A stretch of DNA of 64,000 nt from Nitrobacter sp047149785 (GTDB taxonomy: Bacteria > Pseudomonadota > Alphaproteobacteria > Rhizobiales > Xanthobacteraceae): positions 1,736,001 through 1,800,000 of the forward strand of contig NZ_BAAGBE010000001.1 in the NCBI RefSeq assembly GCF_047149785.1. Direction: 5' to 3'. The stretch's first letter is position 1, and each line of letters starts with the position of its first letter. The notes below the pieces were generated by a model. The model saw only the letters and a program-made list of their open reading frames with translations, was not told the origin of the DNA and made no database searches. This document shows positions 26,034 through 34,089 of this stretch, piece by piece. Made by a program: the position numbers and the translations under genes.

Positions 26034-26864
26034 TCAGGGTTTCAAGTTCGGAGGCAACGGAGGCGCCTCGCGCATCAGGGTGATGGTCACCCGCCGGTTC
26101 GCGGCGAGCGAGGGATCGTCCGGAAACAGAGGCGTGTTGTCCGACTTGCCGGACACCGCGAAGATATGGCTCGGCGGCAACCCTTCCCGTTCGAGAATCT
26201 GGCGGACGGCATTGGCGCGGTCCGCCGACAGGTCGAAGCCGTCGTAATCGCTGCGCGCCGGCATGAAGTTCGAGGCGGTATGGCCGGTGATCGAAATCCG
26301 CAAAGGCGTCGCCTTGAGCGGAGCCGCGAGCTTTCTGATCAGCATGCGCGTCCGCTCGTAAGGCTCCTTGGACCCGTCCGCGAACATCGATCGGCCGTCC
26401 TGGTCGACAATCTCCAGGTTGAGACCTTCCTTGGTCTCCTCGAACATGATGTGCTTGGAGAGTTCGGTCAGCTCCGGCATGTCCTGCAACGCCTGCCGCA
26501 GCGACGCCGAAGCGAGCGCGAACTCGCGATCGGTCTTGAGGCGCGCGCCCTCGGTCTTGGAATGCTCCTGCTCGTCGGGGGTCGGAGTGGTGGAGGTTTC
26601 CTCCGGCGGGACGTGCGCGGCGTTCTTCAATTTCGGTCGCGTCGGCAGGCCGTCCGATTCGACGATTCCGGAATATCGCACCTCGGTCTGAGAGCCGAAG
26701 GCGTCGCGCATCGAGCCGGCGACGATCTTGAGTTTTTGATTGTCCATCGTGGAAAAGGCGACGAGCATCACGAAGAAGCTCATCATCAGGCCCATCAGAT
26801 CGGCGAACGTGACGAACCAGCCGTGCCCTCCGCCGTGCGCATCGCCGCGTTTTTTCTTGGCCAT
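26034..26864 (-). CDS. motB: MotB/PomB flagellar stator protein
   Basis: 276 residues. A single membrane helix near the N-terminus carries Asp22 in FVTFADLMGLMMSFFVMLVA, the ion-binding residue of all MotB/PomB stators. A linker (residues 60-120) follows, then a C-terminal OmpA-like peptidoglycan-binding domain with ISITGHTAS and LSADRANAVRQILEREGLP. It anchors the stator and forms the ion channel with MotA. It lies 25 bases downstream of motA. No other flagellar genes are in the window. Confidence 0.92.
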   Translation of the reverse strand: MAKKKRGDAHGGGHGWFVTFADLMGLMMSFFVMLVAFSTMDNQKLKIVAGSMRDAFGSQTEVRYSGIVESDGLPTRPKLKNAAHVPPEETSTTPTPDEQEHSKTEGARLKTDREFALASASLRQALQDMPELTELSKHIMFEETKEGLNLEIVDQDGRSMFADGSKEPYERTRMLIRKLAAPLKATPLRISITGHTASNFMPARSDYDGFDLSADRANAVRQILEREGLPPSHIFAVSGKSDNTPLFPDDPSLAANRRVTITLMREAPPLPPNLKP

Positions 26865-26889
26865 CGCCGGTTTCCCAATTGCCGCCGGA

Positions 26890-27663
26890 TCAGGCCGGAA
26901 CCGGCTCGCCTTCCTCCTGGCGATGCTTTTCCGGCAGATAGGCGAGCAGCATTTCGCGCACCAGCGCCGGGCTCTTGGAATCCCGGATCATCAGGATGCC
27001 GTCGATGATCAAGGTGCGATTGGTTTCCTCGTCCAGCAGCTTGCCGTGCAGCTTGTCCGCGATCGGAAGGCAGAACAGGTTGGCGACGAGCGCGCCGTAG
27101 AGCGTCGCCAGCAGCGCCGTCGCCATGAACGGGCCGAGCTTGGACGGATCGGTCATGTTGGCGAACATCTGCACCATGCCGATCAGGGTGCCGATCATGC
27201 CGAACGCGGGAGCACAATCGCCGATGGCTCGGTAGATCTTGCTTCCCTCGTCGAGATGCATGAGAAAATTGTCGCGATCGCGCTCGAGATTGTCGCGGAT
27301 GAATTCGAGATCGTAGCCGTCCGCCACGAAACGAATTCCCTTGGCGAGAAACGGCTCGTTGGTCTCGACCTTCTCAAGACCCACCGGCCCCTGCTTGCGG
27401 GCGATCTCGGCGATCCGCGCCAGTTCGTCGACGAGGTCGCGCGCCGACAGCCGGCTCATGGTGAAGGCGAACCTGGCGCCGAGCGGCAGGCCGTGCAGAA
27501 TCGCGCCAAGCGGGAAGCGGATCATCGTGGCGGCGGTCGCACCGCCAAAAATGATGATCACGGCATGTTCGCTGACGAACATATGGAGATCGCCGCCCAT
27601 AAAGACCATCACGGCGACTACGAGCGTGCCGAAAGCAAGTCCGGCACCCGTCATGATATCCAT
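26890..27663 (-). CDS. motA: MotA/PomA flagellar stator protein
   Basis: 257 residues from the ATG at 27663 (MDIMTGAGLAFG), with GGAG upstream; the open frame reaches 27804 but the extra 47 codons have no membrane-protein character. Four membrane helices, with the conserved DCAPAFGMIGTLIGMVQMF and GALVANLFCLPIADKL of helices 3 and 4, and a cytoplasmic loop containing charged residues (RDNLERDRDNFLMHLDEGSK) that contact the rotor. The short length resembles PomA/LafT rather than enterobacterial MotA. The coupling ion is not decided by sequence. A weak CtrA-like site lies about 95 bases upstream. Confidence 0.92.
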   Translation of the reverse strand: MDIMTGAGLAFGTLVVAVMVFMGGDLHMFVSEHAVIIIFGGATAATMIRFPLGAILHGLPLGARFAFTMSRLSARDLVDELARIAEIARKQGPVGLEKVETNEPFLAKGIRFVADGYDLEFIRDNLERDRDNFLMHLDEGSKIYRAIGDCAPAFGMIGTLIGMVQMFANMTDPSKLGPFMATALLATLYGALVANLFCLPIADKLHGKLLDEETNRTLIIDGILMIRDSKSPALVREMLLAYLPEKHRQEEGEPVPA

Positions 27664-28232
27664 GGGAAACTCCAACGCAGGCGAACCACCGACCATCCTG
27701 GACGGCGACGCGGCCCGCTCTGAGCCACGCGTCCCCACCCTAACTTTGACGCGATTAAAGACGCGTAAAGCCAGGCACCAGGGCAGCCGCGTCGGTGCGG
27801 GCACTCAAGGTCCGGACTGCCTCCCCCCCGAGCCAGGCGCGGCCGAGCAGGCCCCCGTTCATGCCCGGCTTCGACGTCTTGAAATCCGAACGGGATCAAA
27901 GACGTGGGCGACCCGGACGAAGGCGGGCGAGAACGCCGGCCGGCAAGCGGCGTCGAATGGTGTCATCAGCAGCTATCCGCGCGGCCGTCGGATGATCTCG
28001 CCGGCATCCTCGCAAACATCTCCGCCTCCGATCGGATTGCGAACGCCCGCATGGTGTCCCACTTCCGAAGGAGTAAATGGTCGTCTTTCTAAAACTGATA
28101 GACGTAAAGACCGCCGGGAGATACTATGTAAACTACTTGACGAACGACTCCGGTGGCAGCTCCACGACATATAGACCGGAGCATAGTTCGGAATTCTTGG
28201 TGCAAGGGCGATTTCTTTGGTCAGGAGCCACC
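27664..28232. other. 569-base gene-free stretch between divergent motA and the NNP porter
   Basis: It holds the motA leader, a GACGCGATTAAA/GACGCGTAAA direct repeat at about 27748-27769 and, nearer the porter gene, an AT-richer segment (28080-28200) expected to contain its promoter. A frame from an ATG at 28077 with AAGGAG upstream runs into the porter gene. I see no recognisable gene, RNA or repeat family in 27790-28070. Confidence 0.5.
27755..27769. promoter_or_regulatory. Weak CtrA-like site upstream of motA
   Basis: TTAA-N7-TAAA, one mismatch to TTAA-N7-TTAA, 92 bases upstream of the motA start. Motility genes are common CtrA targets in alphaproteobacteria. The match is too short to be more than a candidate. 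Confidence 0.2.
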
Positions 28233-29492
28233 GTGAAAAATTCAGCTTTAGGGGCTAACGTGACGGCGGCGGAGCCGTCGGGCAACCCGAAGGTTTTGTG
28301 CATTTCGACCGCAGCGTTCGCGCTCGGTTTCGCGATCTGGGGAATGTTTTCCGCCCTCGCCCCGTTTCTGATCAAATGGTACAGCTTCACCAGCACCCAG
28401 GTGCTGATACTGGCTGCGATGGAACCGTTGTTCGCGGCCGGCATCAGTATCCCGCTCGGGATCTGGACCGACAAGTTCGGCGGCCGGACGGTTTTCACGA
28501 TCCTGCTTGTCTGCCTCTCGGTGGTCCTGATTTTGGGGACGTTCGCCGAGAGCTATATCGGCTTTCTGCTTCTGGGAACGATGCTGGGCCTCGGAGGCGC
28601 GAGCTTCGTGGTCGGCAACGCCCACGTCTCGTCCTGGTACCCGAAATCGAAACAGGGGACCGCGCTCGGCCTTTTCGCTCTGGGTAATGTCGGGATCACG
28701 ATCGGCATGATGGCCGTGTCGTTTCTGATCACCGACGTGCTGGATACCAGCGATCCGGACGGCTGGCGGATGATCTTCCCGATCTTCGCCATTCCGACGC
28801 TGCTGATGGCCGCGGTCTACATGTTCTTCACGTCGGATCCGCCGAACCGGACGCTGAAGAACACATCGGTCAAGGAAATCTTCGCCGTCTACCGCTCGGG
28901 CGTCGTGGTTTGGCTCGTTCCCGCCCTGTACTGGGTGGCGTTCGGCACGCTGGTGTTCTTCGCCTCGACCATGCCCACCTATCTCGTCGATCACTGGCAT
29001 GTCGATGCGACGACAGCGGTGGCGGTCTATACGCCGATACTGGTGGTCTGCGTGGCGGCCACACGGCCGCTGGGTGGCTGGCTGGCTGACCGTCGTGACG
29101 TTTTCACGCTGCTGACCTGGATGTTCGGCGCGATGTCGATCCTCGCCGTATTGATGGCCATGCAGATTTCGCTGGCGGTTCAGTTGTTTACGATATTCGG
29201 CCTCGCCCTGGTATCGGGCGCGGCTGCGGCCGCGGTCATCAAGCTGATCCCGATCTACTTCGTGCACGTCGGCGCGGTCAGCGGACTGGCGAAGGCCGCG
29301 GGCGCGGCCTGCGGCTTCACGATGACCGCCATCCTCGCCGCCAGCAACTTCCTGTTCGGCGGATACACCTTGGGCTTCGTCGTCTGGGCGTTGATGAATA
29401 TCGGAGCTTTCTACATCTCGTTTTCGCGAGTCGGCTTCAGGAACGTCAAACCGGTGTCCGCAGCTCTCGCGGAAACGGTTCCGGCGCATTGA
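28233..29492 (+). CDS. MFS transporter, nitrate/nitrite porter (NNP, NarK-like)
   Basis: 419 residues from a GTG at 28233, which has AGGAG five bases upstream and places the first helix about 18 residues in; an upstream ATG at 28077 (AAGGAG three bases before) would add 52 residues unlike any MFS N-terminus. There are 12 membrane helices. GNAHVSSWYPKSKQGTALGLFALGNVGITIG corresponds to the NNP signature region of NarK/NrtP, and LGIWTDKFGGRTVF is the MFS loop 2-3 motif. It moves nitrate or nitrite, though formate/oxalate-type MFS relatives cannot be excluded. No nitrate or nitrite enzyme gene is adjacent. Confidence 0.75.
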   Translation: MKNSALGANVTAAEPSGNPKVLCISTAAFALGFAIWGMFSALAPFLIKWYSFTSTQVLILAAMEPLFAAGISIPLGIWTDKFGGRTVFTILLVCLSVVLILGTFAESYIGFLLLGTMLGLGGASFVVGNAHVSSWYPKSKQGTALGLFALGNVGITIGMMAVSFLITDVLDTSDPDGWRMIFPIFAIPTLLMAAVYMFFTSDPPNRTLKNTSVKEIFAVYRSGVVVWLVPALYWVAFGTLVFFASTMPTYLVDHWHVDATTAVAVYTPILVVCVAATRPLGGWLADRRDVFTLLTWMFGAMSILAVLMAMQISLAVQLFTIFGLALVSGAAAAAVIKLIPIYFVHVGAVSGLAKAAGAACGFTMTAILAASNFLFGGYTLGFVVWALMNIGAFYISFSRVGFRNVKPVSAALAETVPAH

Positions 29493-29530
29493 AACGGCCG
29501 GCCGCCGACGGAAAGCCTGAACCATTCGAA

Positions 29531-29551
29531 GACCGCGCCGCCGGCGCGGTC
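29531..29551. terminator. GC-rich hairpin downstream of the NNP porter
   Basis: Perfect 9-bp stem GACCGCGCC / GGCGCGGTC with a 3-base loop, 38 bases after the porter stop. It could end transcripts from both sides since a minus-strand mini-ORF ends at 29583. There is no T-run. Confidence 0.4.
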
Positions 29552-29569
29552 TGTCGGCGGATCGAGACC

Positions 29570-29593
29570 TTCAGGTCACATTTCAGGTCACAT
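29570..29593. repeat. 12-bp tandem duplication
   Basis: TTCAGGTCACAT occurs twice head to tail (29570-29581, 29582-29593). The inner copy contains the stop codon of the MADTH-repeat mini-ORF, so the duplication preserves its end. Confidence 0.9.
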
Positions 29594-29729
29594 ACGGGCA
29601 AAGCCGTTTGACATAGGCGAGGAAGCGCTCCGCCATCGAGGCGATCGCCCGGCGGTGGCCTTCATTGGCTTGCGTGTCGGCCACATGTGTGTCGGCCATA
29701 TGCGTATCAGCCATATGTGTATCGCCCAT
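29583..29729 (-). CDS. 48-residue protein with MADTH pentapeptide repeats
   Basis: ATG at 29729 with GGAGG upstream (about 7 bases) and TGA at 29583-29585. The first 20 residues are four copies of an [MV]ADT[HQ] unit encoded by 15-base tandem repeats (29673-29723), and the remainder (EGHRRAIASMAERFLAYVKR...) looks like one amphipathic helix ending in LCPYVT. The His in each repeat could coordinate metal, but that is a guess. No family is recognised. A good ribosome binding site and a protein-like C-terminal half favour a real gene; the short length keeps confidence moderate. Confidence 0.45.
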   Translation of the reverse strand: MGDTHMADTHMADTHVADTQANEGHRRAIASMAERFLAYVKRLCPYVT

Positions 29730-30029
29730 GGGCGCCTCCGGAGGATGAGGCCATAGAACGCGCAGCCGCCTCCTCCGTTCCTACGCCGCCGCCCCACTGA
29801 TCGAGGTTATTGCGCGCAATGCGAAAAGATCGCCTCGCGAGCTGCATTGTTTTGTCGACGCAGGCGTCTGGCCGATCGTCGCGGCGGGAACTTGCAGGCT
29901 GCTCCGCGGGCCCGCGCGCTTGCCTGCCAGGGCCTTTTCGCTTCTGATGAAGTCGGAAGCGGGCTTTAAATTTTTGATTTGACGCGTTTTCTCCACGCGA
30001 ACCGGTAGCCGCTTCGCCCCAAAACGCTA
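29730..30029. other. 300-base gene-free stretch containing repeat copy C
   Basis: The part next to 29730 would hold the promoter of the MADTH mini-ORF; the part next to 30030 is the palindromic repeat 29930-30031. I see no recognisable gene or RNA between. Confidence 0.5.
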
Positions 30030-30031
30030 TC
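29930..30031. repeat. Dispersed palindromic repeat, copy C
   Basis: Hairpin with CGCTTCTGATGAAGTCGGAAGCG followed by TTGATTTGACGCGTTTTCTC and ACGCGAACCGGTAGCCGCTTCGC, ending AAAACGCTAT. It is nearly the same as copies A and B and runs up to the pssA stop codon (30030-30032). Confidence 0.85.
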
Positions 30032-30932
30032 AATGCGGGCGAGAAGGCCGGTTGTCCTGCTTTCGAGGCCGGGTCGGCACGATCGGCGGCTTGGACAACG
30101 CAGCGGGTATTGCCGCGTCGGCCGGCGACGTCACATCAGGAAAAGTCTCCTGCACCGCAGCCTTGACCTCCTGGTCGCGATAGGATTTCCAGCCGATCGG
30201 AAGGCTCAGCAGAAAAATGATCGAACCGAAGGAAAGAACGACCCACGGATAACTGATCAACAGCGCGATGACGAATACCACCGCCACGAAGACCGGCAGC
30301 ACCAGCTCCGGCGGCACGCGCATTCCGATCATCTTGCCGGAGAAAACCGGCAGCCGCGAAACCATGAGGATCGCGATCAGCAGCGTGTAAAACGCCGTCA
30401 GGACCGCGGGCGGCTGCGGGACGCCCAGGAACGCCAGATAGACCGGCAGCAGCACCGCGATCGCCCCCGCCGGCGCGGGCACGCCGGTAAAGAAATTCGC
30501 GGCAAAGGCCGGCTTGTTGGGGTCGTTCATCGTTGCGTTGAAGCGCGCGAGCCGCAGGCCGCCGCTGATCGCGAATATCATCGCCGCGATCCAGCCCACA
30601 TTGTCGAGGTCGCGCAACTGCCAGAAGTAGAGGATCAGGCCGGGCGCAACACCGAAATTGACGAAGTCGGCGAGGCTGTCGAGTTCGGCGCCGAACTTCG
30701 ACTGCCCCTTGATCATCCGGGCGACCCGGCCGTCGAGCCCGTCGAGCACGGCCGCGAACACGATGGCACCCACCGCCAGCTCCATCCGTCCTTCGGTCGA
30801 AAGCCGGATCGCCGTCAGGCCCGCGCAAATCGCAAGCAGCGTGATGAAATTCGGCACCAGCATCCGCACCGGGATCGGGCGAAACCGGCGGCGGCGCATC
30901 TCGGATGATTTCTGGTCGTATGGCGTTGGCAC
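30030..30932 (-). CDS. pssA: CDP-diacylglycerol-serine O-phosphatidyltransferase (phosphatidylserine synthase)
   Basis: About 300 residues from a GTG at 30932 or 289 from the ATG at 30899 (MRRRRFRPIPVRMLVPN). The CDP-alcohol phosphatidyltransferase motif D-G-x2-A-R-x8-G-x3-D-x3-D is intact in DGLDGRVARMIKGQSKFGAELDSLAD. Six to eight membrane helices follow; the C-terminal tail is Pro-rich. It makes phosphatidylserine in the inner membrane, the substrate of Psd encoded just upstream. Start is unclear: AGGAGG lies only one base before the GTG, too close for normal use. The psd-pssA pair is transcribed as one unit, interrupted by a half repeat. Confidence 0.9.
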   Translation of the reverse strand: MPTPYDQKSSEMRRRRFRPIPVRMLVPNFITLLAICAGLTAIRLSTEGRMELAVGAIVFAAVLDGLDGRVARMIKGQSKFGAELDSLADFVNFGVAPGLILYFWQLRDLDNVGWIAAMIFAISGGLRLARFNATMNDPNKPAFAANFFTGVPAPAGAIAVLLPVYLAFLGVPQPPAVLTAFYTLLIAILMVSRLPVFSGKMIGMRVPPELVLPVFVAVVFVIALLISYPWVVLSFGSIIFLLSLPIGWKSYRDQEVKAAVQETFPDVTSPADAAIPAALSKPPIVPTRPRKQDNRPSRPH

Positions 30933-30973
30933 GCCTCCTATATAGCAGAGCCCCGCCGAGGCCGCACCCCCGG

Positions 30974-31019
30974 CTAGAGCCTTTCGCTTCTGATTCAATC
31001 AGAAGCGAAAAAATGCTCC
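30974..31019. repeat. Half copy of the dispersed palindromic repeat
   Basis: The first hairpin only: GAGCCTTTCGCTTCTGATT and AATCAGAAGCGAAAAAATGCTC. It lies in the gap between psd and pssA on the same transcript. Confidence 0.75.
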
Positions 31020-31033
31020 AGCCGTCCTGACGG

Positions 31034-31774
31034 TCAGTTGCTGCGGAAGGTCCGTCCGCTCTCCCCAAGCTGGAAGTCGGCGAGCACGGTTTCGCCGGCG
31101 ATCGCGGTTTGTCCTTCGGATACCAGCAGCGGCGTTCCCTCCGGCAAGTAGACATCACACCGCGAGCCGAACCGGATCAGCCCGAAGCGCTCGCCGGTTT
31201 CGATCGTCTGCCCGTCATGCACGAACGTGACGATACGGCGCGCGACCAGTCCGGCGATTTGAACCACCCCGATCAGGCCGTTGTTCGGCGTCGATATGAC
31301 CAGCCCGTTGCGCTCGTTGTCCTCGCTCGCCTTGTCGAGATCGGCATTGATGAATTTGCCGGGACGATAGACGATCCGTTCGATCTTTCCCGCGACCGGA
31401 CTGCGATTGACGTGGCAATTGAACACGCTCATGAAGATCGAAATACGCACCATCGGCAGTTCGCCGAGTTCGAGTTCGGCAGGCGGCACCACCGGCGCGA
31501 TCATCGAGATGCGGCCGTCCGCCGGCGACACGACGAGACCCTCGCGGATCGGCGTCACACGGGCCGGATTGCGGAAAAACAGTGCGCACCATATTGTCAG
31601 GAGCGTTCCGATCCAGCCCAGCGGAGTCCAGATCCAAAAGAAGATAAGGCTGGCGAGCGCGAAGCCGCCGACGAAGGGATAACCCTTCGGATGAATAGGC
31701 GAAATCTGGGCGCGAATGGATTTCGCGCTGGAGCGAATGGATTTCGCGATGGATAAGAGTGTCTGTCGATCCAT
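31034..31774 (-). CDS. psd: Phosphatidylserine decarboxylase proenzyme
   Basis: 246 residues of the short Psd subtype. The self-cleavage site giving the pyruvoyl group is in FGSRCDVYLPEGTPLLVSEG (Gly-Ser bond). An N-terminal membrane segment (FVGGFALASLIFFWIWTPLGWIG) and VFNCHVNRSPVAG, with the catalytic-core His, agree. It converts phosphatidylserine to phosphatidylethanolamine in the inner membrane. The N-terminus before the membrane segment carries a duplicated SxAKSIR unit caused by a 21-base tandem repeat in the DNA, so it is longer than the usual about 230 residues. It lies directly upstream of pssA. Confidence 0.92.
   Translation of the reverse strand: MDRQTLLSIAKSIRSSAKSIRAQISPIHPKGYPFVGGFALASLIFFWIWTPLGWIGTLLTIWCALFFRNPARVTPIREGLVVSPADGRISMIAPVVPPAELELGELPMVRISIFMSVFNCHVNRSPVAGKIERIVYRPGKFINADLDKASEDNERNGLVISTPNNGLIGVVQIAGLVARRIVTFVHDGQTIETGERFGLIRFGSRCDVYLPEGTPLLVSEGQTAIAGETVLADFQLGESGRTFRSN
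31712..31753. repeat. 21-bp in-frame tandem duplication in psd
   Basis: Two copies of a 21-base unit starting GCGAATGGATTTCGCG, differing at one base (31712-31732, 31733-31753). In the gene's frame each copy encodes seven residues of the SxAKSIR type, so the reading frame is kept. Confidence 0.9.
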
Positions 31775-31917
31775 GGATATGAGAACCTGATGATCTACGA
31801 TGAACCTGAAGGCGGGCTTTACGGAAATGCGCGTCTTGCACAGAAAACCCAGATCCGCAAGCCAGCGCCGCGGCGAAAACCCGAAGCCTGATTCGGGACA
31901 ACGATCTTGGAGGTATT

Positions 31918-33876
31918 CTACTCTGCCGCAGCCGCCGGCGCTACCAGCGGATCGTCCACGGACGGAGGAGCCCGATTCGGCGCATCGTCGTCATCGCCGA
32001 TCAGCGCCAGTTTCTCCCGCGCCGCCTCGGCCTCCCGCTGTCTATTCCACATGCCGGCGTAAAGCCCGTTCGCCGCCAAAAGCTCGCCATGCGTGCCGCG
32101 CTCGGCGATTCGGCCTTGATCGAGCACGATAATCTCGTCCGCGGCCACGATGGTCGACAACCGATGCGCGATCACCAGCGAGGTCCGGTTGCGCGAGACC
32201 CGGTCCAGCGCCTCCTGGATTTCATGCTCGGTGTGGCTGTCGAGCGCCGAGGTCGCCTCGTCCAGCACCAGGATCGGGGGGGCCTTCAGGATGGTGCGCG
32301 CAATCGCCACGCGCTGTTTCTCCCCTCCGGACAATTTCAATCCGCGCTCGCCCACCTCCGTCTCGTAGCCTTTGGGCGACATCCTGATGAAACCGTCGAT
32401 CTGCGCGGTGCGGGCGGCGGCCTCGACCTCTTCATCGGTGGCGTTCCAGCGGCCGTAACGGATGTTGTAGCGGATGGTGTCGTTGAACAGCACGGTGTCC
32501 TGCGGCACCATCCCGATCGCCGCCCGCAGCGACACCTGCGTGACGTCGCGGATGTCCTGCCCGTCGATCAGGATGCGGCCCTCGGTCACGTCATAGAGAC
32601 GGAACAGCAGCCGCGACAATGTCGATTTGCCTGCCCCCGACGGTCCGACGATCGCCACCGTCTTTCCCGCGGGCACCTCGAACGTCACGCCCTTGAGGAT
32701 CGGACGATCCGGATCGTAGGAAAACCGCACATTCTCGAACCGCACCGAGCCGTGCCCGACACGCAGCGGCTGCGCGCCGGCGCGATCCTTCACTTCCGGA
32801 TTGCGGGTCAGCACGGCGAACATCTTTTCGATATCGATGATCGCCTGCTTGATCTGGCGATAGACCATGCCCATCAGGTTGAGCGGCTGGTAGAGCTGGA
32901 TCATCATGGCGTTGACCATCACGAAATCGCCGACCGTGTGCGTGCCGTTGCGCACGCCGATCGCGCACATGATCATCACCGTCGTCAGCCCGGCCGTGTA
33001 GATGACCGCCTGTCCCCCGTTGAGAACCGCCAGCGAGGTATAAGTAGAGACGCTTGCCGCTTCAAAACGCTCCATCGAGCGGTCGTAGCGTTTCGCTTCC
33101 CGCAACTCGGCGCCGAAATATTTCACCGTTTCGTAGTTCAGCAGCGAGTCGATCGCCTTCGCATTGGCGTCGGAATCGGACTCGTTCATCCGGCGGCGGA
33201 TCTCGATGCGCCACTGCGTCGCCCGGTAGGTGAAGGCCATGTAGACCACCACGGTCACAAGCGTCGCCAGCACGTAGCGCCAGTCGAACTGCCAGAGCAG
33301 CACGCCGGTGAGCAGCCCGACTTCGACCGCGGTCGGAATGAGCTGGAGGATGACGAGCCGCACCATTTCCTCGATGCCGTTGCGGCCGCGCTCGAGCACG
33401 CGCGTCAAGCCGCCGGTCTTGCGCTCGAGGTGAAACCGCAGCGACAGCTCGTGCATGTGGACGAAGGTCTGGTAGGCGAGCCTGCGCACCGCGTGCATCG
33501 CGACCTTGGCGAAGATGCCGTCGCGCCACTGGGTGAGCAGCGCCATCAGCACCCGCACGGAGCCGTAGGCCAGCGTCATCGCGAGCGGCGACAGGATCAG
33601 CCACATCGCCCAGTTGTCGGGCTGCACCGGCGCGCTGCCCGCGCCGTTCAGCGCATCGATCGCCCACTTGAAGGTGAACGGAACGATCAGGGTGGCGACC
33701 TTAGCCGCGAGCAACAGCAGCATCGCCCAGACGACGCGCATCTTCAGGTCGGCGCGCTCGCCGGGCCACATATAGGGCCACAAATGCAGGAGCGCCCTGC
33801 CGAGCGTCGCGTTCCGGCTCGGATCGTCGGAAGGTTTTGCCGGCGGGCTCGCCGGACGCGCGGCGGCGCTACGCAT
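31918..33876 (-). CDS. Atm1/HMT1-type ABC exporter, fused permease and ATPase
   Basis: 652 residues from the ATG at 33876 (MRSAAARPAS); a TTG at 33894 is in frame. A six-helix membrane domain (residues about 40-340) precedes an ATPase domain with Walker A GPSGAGKST, signature LSGGEKQRVAIARTI and Walker B PILVLDEATSALD. VYRQIKQAIIDIEKMFAVL between the domains is a hallmark of the mitochondrial Atm1/bacterial NaAtm1 group. These export glutathione-linked sulfur or metal conjugates from the cytoplasm. The substrate here is inferred from family only. It is upstream of psd on the same strand, 143 bases apart. Confidence 0.88.
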   Translation of the reverse strand: MRSAAARPASPPAKPSDDPSRNATLGRALLHLWPYMWPGERADLKMRVVWAMLLLLAAKVATLIVPFTFKWAIDALNGAGSAPVQPDNWAMWLILSPLAMTLAYGSVRVLMALLTQWRDGIFAKVAMHAVRRLAYQTFVHMHELSLRFHLERKTGGLTRVLERGRNGIEEMVRLVILQLIPTAVEVGLLTGVLLWQFDWRYVLATLVTVVVYMAFTYRATQWRIEIRRRMNESDSDANAKAIDSLLNYETVKYFGAELREAKRYDRSMERFEAASVSTYTSLAVLNGGQAVIYTAGLTTVMIMCAIGVRNGTHTVGDFVMVNAMMIQLYQPLNLMGMVYRQIKQAIIDIEKMFAVLTRNPEVKDRAGAQPLRVGHGSVRFENVRFSYDPDRPILKGVTFEVPAGKTVAIVGPSGAGKSTLSRLLFRLYDVTEGRILIDGQDIRDVTQVSLRAAIGMVPQDTVLFNDTIRYNIRYGRWNATDEEVEAAARTAQIDGFIRMSPKGYETEVGERGLKLSGGEKQRVAIARTILKAPPILVLDEATSALDSHTEHEIQEALDRVSRNRTSLVIAHRLSTIVAADEIIVLDQGRIAERGTHGELLAANGLYAGMWNRQREAEAAREKLALIGDDDDAPNRAPPSVDDPLVAPAAAAE

Positions 33877-34089
33877 GGATCGCGCCTGAGGCAACCGGCG
33901 GCAGCGGCCGCCGCCGCAAATATCGTCCGATCAGTGTCATATATCGACTGTCATATAGAGCGTTTGGATGCCGCGTACACCCTTGACGGGCGATTCTTTT
34001 CGTTGCGGAGGGCAGCCCCCGAGGCTTGACCCGGCGCCGGCAATAGCCGAGCCTTGACGCAGTAATTGTGCGGGGCCACATCGATTCCC

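Noticed and set aside
28077..28232. N-terminal extension of the NNP porter from an ATG at 28077
   Set aside because: The 52 added residues are unlike MFS N-termini and GTG 28233 has a better spaced AGGAG; kept as a finding only.
29588..29797. A 69-codon Trp/Arg-rich frame on the minus strand
   Set aside because: It overlaps the MADTH mini-ORF in another frame; translation (RRPWAIHIWLIRIWPTHMW) comes from the same 15-base repeats read out of phase and lacks a start signal.
32089..34029. A 646-codon open frame antisense to the Atm1-like gene
   Set aside because: Arg/His/Asp-rich composition with no motif; the minus strand has all ABC motifs.
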